Of a DNA stretch of 25,212 bases, positions 22,625-25,212 are shown piece after piece. This DNA is from a virus, in the IMG/VR virus record IMGVR_UViG_3300030060_004627, positions 1-25,212 of that record; one strand, given 5' to 3'. Position 1 is the stretch's first letter. Each line of letters begins with the position of its first letter. A program made the translations under genes and the position numbers. The notes under the pieces were generated by a model. The model did not search any database. It was not told where the DNA came from and saw nothing but the letters and a program-made list of their open reading frames with translations.

Positions 22625-22651
22625 ATACGAAAAATATTTCATATATCCAAA
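22620..22651 (-). promoter_or_regulatory. Bacteroidota-type promoter, HAD-nucleotidase operon
   Basis: In gene direction TTTG, 20 bases, TATATTTA. The -7 box ends 9 bases before the ATG, leaving an untranslated leader of a few bases at most. The block 22620-22676 matches the uvsE promoter block at 52 of 57 bases. Confidence 0.85.
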
Positions 22652-22678
22652 TTTTTTAGTAAGTTTTTTTAGTAAATT

Positions 22679-22864
22679 TTACTTACAATGGGCTCTGAAT
22701 CCTATGATTGGTTTATGATTAACTTTATCAATTATGGTTTTTAACATAATTGCTCTGTTATCAATCATACCTTTTGTAAGTTCTAAGGTTTCTAAATCAT
22801 ATTCGTTTGCTATCCAATCTTTAAACAGATAGGTAAGTAGATTTGATTTTAATTTTGATATCAT
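22679..22864 (-). CDS. Small protein, function unknown
   Basis: The protein has 61 residues (MISKLKSNLLTYLFKDWIAN, EYDLETLELTKGMIDNRAIM and more), helical and soluble, with no recognised domain. It starts one base after the previous stop (22866) and ends three bases before the repeated promoter-flank block at 22648-22676. Likely a genuine small gene given tight coupling, but function unknown. Confidence 0.7.
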   Translation of the reverse strand: MISKLKSNLLTYLFKDWIANEYDLETLELTKGMIDNRAIMLKTIIDKVNHKPIIGFRAHCK

Positions 22865-22865
22865 A

Positions 22866-23075
22866 TTATTGAATTGTTATTATTTGGAAAGGGTCAATTA
22901 TTGCGTTATTCCATTCTTTACTTATTGGTAAGAAGGTCGGAGCACTTATACCGATACATCCGTTCAGTTCAAGTTCAGGCATATCATCATATTTACCAAT
23001 ACTTGTTACTATTCCTGGTAGTAATCTACCATATTTATCTTTCCAGGTTATTTTATCATTTACTTTTACATTCAT
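22866..23075 (-). CDS. Small beta-rich protein, function unknown
   Basis: The protein has 69 residues. The beginning, NDKITWKDKYGRLLPGIVTS, followed by IGKYDDMPELELNGCIG, has the strand-turn-strand spacing of a small SH3/KOW-like barrel, but no specific family is recognised. It sits close behind the promoter at 23095-23126 and is followed one base later by another small gene. The ATG is about 19 bases after the -7 box, so the leader is short. Confidence 0.72.
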   Translation of the reverse strand: MNVKVNDKITWKDKYGRLLPGIVTSIGKYDDMPELELNGCIGISAPTFLPISKEWNNAIIDPFQIITIQ

Positions 23076-23083
23076 ATCTTAAT

Positions 23084-23100
23084 TATTTACATAGTAAATA
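23084..23100. repeat. Operator-like dyad over small-gene promoter
   Basis: A 17-bp dyad TATTTAC-ATA-GTAAATA with 7-base arms and a 3-base centre. The same 17 bases occur at 23713-23729, and a 15-base core occurs at 22610-22624. Each overlaps a TATATTTA box. Confidence 0.65.
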
Positions 23101-23126
23101 TACGAAAAATATTTGACGTGCACAAG
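23095..23126 (-). promoter_or_regulatory. Bacteroidota-type promoter, small genes 23075-22679
   Basis: In gene direction CTTG, 20 bases, TATATTTA. The TTG core and spacing are the same as in the other four promoters. Its downstream dyad and start sequence through the ATG region are shared with the promoter at 23724. Confidence 0.82.
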
Positions 23127-23154
23127 CTTTTTCGTACTTTTTTTTTAATTTTTT

Positions 23155-23610
23155 TTAGAAATCACCATCGGCAACTTGGAAACAAGTAATACCATTATTC
23201 CTCCACATATCAACAACTTTCTTTCTATCATCAAATGTACACAATACATTATCTTTACCTATGTTATCTAACCATAATTGTTTGAGAACATCATCAGGTG
23301 TGAAATCTTTTAAAGGTCTCATAACAAGAACATTATGTGGTACTTTGTTTGAATCTAACCACTTTTTGGTTGCATCCCAAGTACTTACACTTCTACCACT
23401 AAGTATTTGAATTCTGTATCCATTAGTGTGTAGGGTTTGTGCCATTTTGATTACAGGTAGGTTGGGTTTATCCATACTGATATTCTTTGGGTCAAAGAAT
23501 TTATCCCAATTTAATTTACCATTAGGTTTAGTACAGAACTTTCTCCTATCATCGATAAGAGCTAGTGTACCATCTAAATCAAAAATTACTATTTTACTTT
23601 TTAAGGTCAT
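23155..23610 (-). CDS. Stand-alone polynucleotide kinase-type 3'-phosphatase (HAD family)
   Basis: The protein has 151 residues, matching only the C-terminal phosphatase half of T4 polynucleotide kinase. HAD motifs: VIFDLDGTLA with D11 and D13, ILSGRSVSTWDA (S71, R73) and FDDRKKVVDMWR (D127, D128), ending in ITCFQVADGDF, which is very like the C-terminus of T4 Pnkp (Q-V-A-x-G-D-F). No kinase P-loop domain precedes it. The enzyme would remove 3'-phosphates at nucleic acid ends during repair, or from cleaved tRNA. It is coupled (17-base overlap) to a 36-residue leader ORF behind a Bacteroidota-type promoter. Confidence 0.9.
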   Translation of the reverse strand: MTLKSKIVIFDLDGTLALIDDRRKFCTKPNGKLNWDKFFDPKNISMDKPNLPVIKMAQTLHTNGYRIQILSGRSVSTWDATKKWLDSNKVPHNVLVMRPLKDFTPDDVLKQLWLDNIGKDNVLCTFDDRKKVVDMWRNNGITCFQVADGDF

Positions 23611-23704
23611 CTATTTGTTTTTGTAATGATTTAATTTTTCTATCTCTACTAAGTAGATACTTAACTAAAGTATCTTTGTGAGTTATTTGGTATATTGACT
23701 TCAT
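23594..23704 (-). CDS. 36-residue leader ORF upstream of 3'-phosphatase
   Basis: ATG at 23704 and TAA at 23594 give MKSIYQITHKDTLVKYLLSR and DRKIKSLQKQIDDLKK, 36 residues, basic and helical. It starts about 20 bases after a TATATTTA box and overlaps the 3'-phosphatase start by 17 bases, the same sort of coupling as other genes here. It could be a small protein in its own right or a translated leader. There is no ORF of any size on either strand that better explains this stretch. Confidence 0.65.
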   Translation of the reverse strand: MKSIYQITHKDTLVKYLLSRDRKIKSLQKQIDDLKK

Positions 23705-23712
23705 ATCTTAAT

Positions 23713-23729
23713 TATTTACATAGTAAATA
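23713..23729. repeat. Operator-like dyad over 3'-phosphatase promoter
   Basis: A 17-bp dyad TATTTAC-ATA-GTAAATA identical to 23084-23100. Both copies share surrounding bases up to the ATG of their first gene, suggesting one operator type duplicated with its promoter. Confidence 0.65.
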
Positions 23730-23755
23730 TACGAAAAATACCCGAGAAAAACAAG
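23724..23755 (-). promoter_or_regulatory. Bacteroidota-type promoter, 3'-phosphatase operon
   Basis: In gene direction CTTG, 20 bases, TATATTTA. Spacing and boxes match the promoters at 23095 and 22620. The probable start is about 15-20 bases before the ATG at 23704. Confidence 0.82.
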
Positions 23756-23773
23756 GAAAAAGTGAATTATTTT

Positions 23774-24439
23774 TTACAGTAATGGCTTACTACCTTCCTG
23801 TCTTAATTTGTGTTTTGGATGTAAATGTTTCAATATTAATTCGTTATCTAATCCCAAATCTAAACTATTTAATACTTTTGTTTTTACATCTACATCAGTA
23901 GAATATAAATCTTCGTAATATGTGATTGGGATATTATAGTTATCAGATAAAATTTTTAATGTTTCTTTTTGTACATTTAATAAATCCTTCCATCCACCCC
24001 TTTCAACACCCTCTTTAATTTCATGTGTTATTTCATCTGAATACCATTGTTTAAATCCATATGTTTCAATAGAACCTGTTTCCTTTCTTACATTGATTTT
24101 GTGTATCAGATTACAATAACTTTCCCAATGCTCATTATAGTTTCTTCTATCTAAGAAAATTATTTTATCAAACATTGTTGAAAGATGATTGAAGTGTTCT
24201 ATAATAGATAACATATTATATCCATCTTTCCTAAATGATTTGGGCATTTGATGTACTAATGTTTTTAAACAAAAGTTGGGATTATCGTTTATAGTTTGTT
24301 GTATATCTTTTTTTTCTAAATAATAATCACCCGATTCTGTATTAAATGGTTCACTATATCCAAAAAGTAGTTGTTCTTTAATAGCAAAGAATAAAGATGT
24401 TGTTCCACTTCTTGGTGTACCAAATATTAGAATATTCAT
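23774..24439 (-). CDS. Sulfotransferase-like protein
   Basis: The protein has 221 residues. The PAPS-binding N-terminal loop is visible: MNILIFGTPRSGTTSLFFAI (residues 1-20; P-R-S-G-T-T). FDKIIFLDRRNYNEHWESY (~118-136) corresponds to the 3'-phosphate-binding strand with R and S-like contacts. The family moves sulfate from PAPS to hydroxyls on glycans, lipids or small molecules. A surface-glycan target is plausible because of nearby sugar-modifying genes elsewhere in the window. Its ATG shares one base with the phoH stop (TAATG), so it is co-translated with PhoH. Substrate unknown. Confidence 0.8.
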   Translation of the reverse strand: MNILIFGTPRSGTTSLFFAIKEQLLFGYSEPFNTESGDYYLEKKDIQQTINDNPNFCLKTLVHQMPKSFRKDGYNMLSIIEHFNHLSTMFDKIIFLDRRNYNEHWESYCNLIHKINVRKETGSIETYGFKQWYSDEITHEIKEGVERGGWKDLLNVQKETLKILSDNYNIPITYYEDLYSTDVDVKTKVLNSLDLGLDNELILKHLHPKHKLRQEGSKPLL

Positions 24440-25101
24440 TATGAATAGTTTTGTAATAATCTTAGTATCTCATCTAAAGATTCGTGTCTATGATTATCCA
24501 TTAGAGTTACCGCATAAACAAATTTAGATTCTTTAACCTTTGGTACTTCGTGTATAGCTGAATCATTTGGAAACTTTAAATCAATCTGTTGTGGGTCTCC
24601 AGTTAGAATCATTGTAGAACCCTTACCCAATCTACCCAATACCATTCCAAGTTGTTGTTTAGTTAGGTTCTGAAACTCATCTACGATTACACATGCGTTA
24701 TCAAAGGTTCTTCCTCTAAAGTGAGATAGTGATACCAATTCTATGTTCTCATCAGATTCCATCTTTTGAAGAATCATTGGTTTATTATAAACCTTTCTCA
24801 TATTAGAACGAATAGGAACTAACCAAGGCTCCATCTTTTCATCCAATGAACCTGGTAAGTATCCATTATCTTCGTTTGATACTGTTGGTCTTGTTATGAT
24901 GATTTGATTTATCTTACGAGTAAAAAACATATCTAATGCTATTTGTACTGCTAATAGTGTTTTACCACTACCAGCTTTACCCATTACAAAATTGTATGGA
25001 TGATATAACACCGCTGTCTTTGCGGACTTTTGTTCATTTGATAATACTATATCAAATTTTACTTTACCCTTTGGGGGATTTTTACTAATATTCTCTGCCA
25101 T
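24439..25101 (-). CDS. phoH: PhoH-like P-loop ATPase
   Basis: The protein has 220 residues, single-domain. Walker A is GKAGSGKT at 41-48, Walker B VIVDEFQNL at ~138-146, with TGDPQQIDL at 167-175 and the FRGRTFDNA motif at 128-136; these define the PhoH family. PhoH genes are widespread in marine phages, often used as a marker; a direct ATP-driven RNA-related activity is proposed for the family but its phage role is not settled. It overlaps an upstream partial gene by 17 bases and the downstream sulfotransferase by one. No phosphate-box is seen here because the promoter lies outside the window. Confidence 0.95.
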   Translation of the reverse strand: MAENISKNPPKGKVKFDIVLSNEQKSAKTAVLYHPYNFVMGKAGSGKTLLAVQIALDMFFTRKINQIIITRPTVSNEDNGYLPGSLDEKMEPWLVPIRSNMRKVYNKPMILQKMESDENIELVSLSHFRGRTFDNACVIVDEFQNLTKQQLGMVLGRLGKGSTMILTGDPQQIDLKFPNDSAIHEVPKVKESKFVYAVTLMDNHRHESLDEILRLLQNYS

Positions 25102-25212
25102 AATCCTCTATAAAATTATATCGCTCTCCACCTAATTTATGACAAATTACTATGGGAGCTTTGTTCCAATTATCCATATAACCATACAACCATTCTTTTT
25201 TAGAAAATAAAT
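25085..25212 (-). CDS. Clipped gene upstream of phoH (C-terminal part only), function unknown
   Basis: The window's right edge cuts a reading frame that ends in TAG at 25085, giving about 41 C-terminal residues (SKKEWLYGYMDNWNKAPIVI, CHKLGGERYNFIEDYGREY). No in-frame stop interrupts it and it overlaps phoH by 17 bases, as in other coupled genes here. Too short to assign a family. Confidence 0.65.
   Translation of the reverse strand, partial: LFSKKEWLYGYMDNWNKAPIVICHKLGGERYNFIEDYGREY

Noticed and set aside
23127-23160. T/A-rich run after the 3'-phosphatase as a terminator.
   Set aside because: There is no stem; the run is A-rich in the transcription direction.

Overview
The window is part of a tailed-phage genome with T4-like contractile-tail genes. 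It is AT-rich and densely packed, and every supportable gene lies on the minus strand, so transcription runs from high to low coordinates. The host is probably a member of the Bacteroidota. Five intergenic promoters share a TTG-type -33 box, exactly 20 bases, and a TATATTTR box; this is the TTTG/TAnnTTTG promoter architecture of Bacteroidota rather than the TTGACA/TATAAT type. One gene also encodes a lipoprotein with a Bacteroidota-looking N-terminus. T4-like hallmarks are the gp25 and gp6 baseplate wedge proteins, a gp5-like spike, a gp55-like late sigma factor, PhoH, a PNK-type 3'-phosphatase, thymidylate synthase and Hsp20.

Layout in transcription order. 25.2-20.2 kb: a clipped gene, phoH, a sulfotransferase-like gene, a 36-residue leader ORF and a PNK-type 3'-phosphatase, two small unknowns, a 5'(3')-deoxyribonucleotidase-like HAD protein, a lipoprotein, an unknown, an HD-domain hydrolase, and hsp20 with a clear terminator. 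20.2-18.8 kb: a 59-residue ORF coupled to a four-helix membrane/coiled-coil protein. 18.8-13.5 kb: one long overlapping operon with a UvdE-type UV endonuclease, a small membrane protein, a SET-domain protein, ThyA, an RmlC-like cupin, a cytidylyltransferase-like enzyme, a methyltransferase-like protein, peptide deformylase and small unknowns. 13.5-10.2 kb: a secreted lytic transglycosylase-like enzyme, a small membrane protein, the gp55-like sigma factor and a large NodU/CmcH carbamoyltransferase. 10.2-9.6 kb: a non-coding stretch that looks like a small RNA with its own terminator, then a two-helix holin-like protein. 9.6-0 kb: virion and baseplate genes, ending in a large structural gene cut by the left edge.

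Two promoter classes can be read directly. The TTG-N20-TATATTTR promoters precede metabolic, repair and lysis genes; three have a conserved dyad over the -7/start region and a fourth has a different dyad in the same place. A second motif, TATAAATA on the plus strand (ATATTTATA read in the direction of the genes), lies in intergenic sequence in front of two structural gene groups, the membrane/coil operon and the putative small RNA. It lacks a -33 box. Together with the gp55-like gene in the window, this suggests a late-promoter class.

The most unusual items are the small-RNA candidate, the repeated promoter/operator cassette, the SET-domain protein, the stand-alone PNK phosphatase with its leader ORF, the virus-encoded lipoprotein, and a surface- or nucleic-acid-modification set (carbamoyltransferase, sulfotransferase, RmlC-like, nucleotidyltransferase). 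All function calls come from motifs read by eye; no database search was run.
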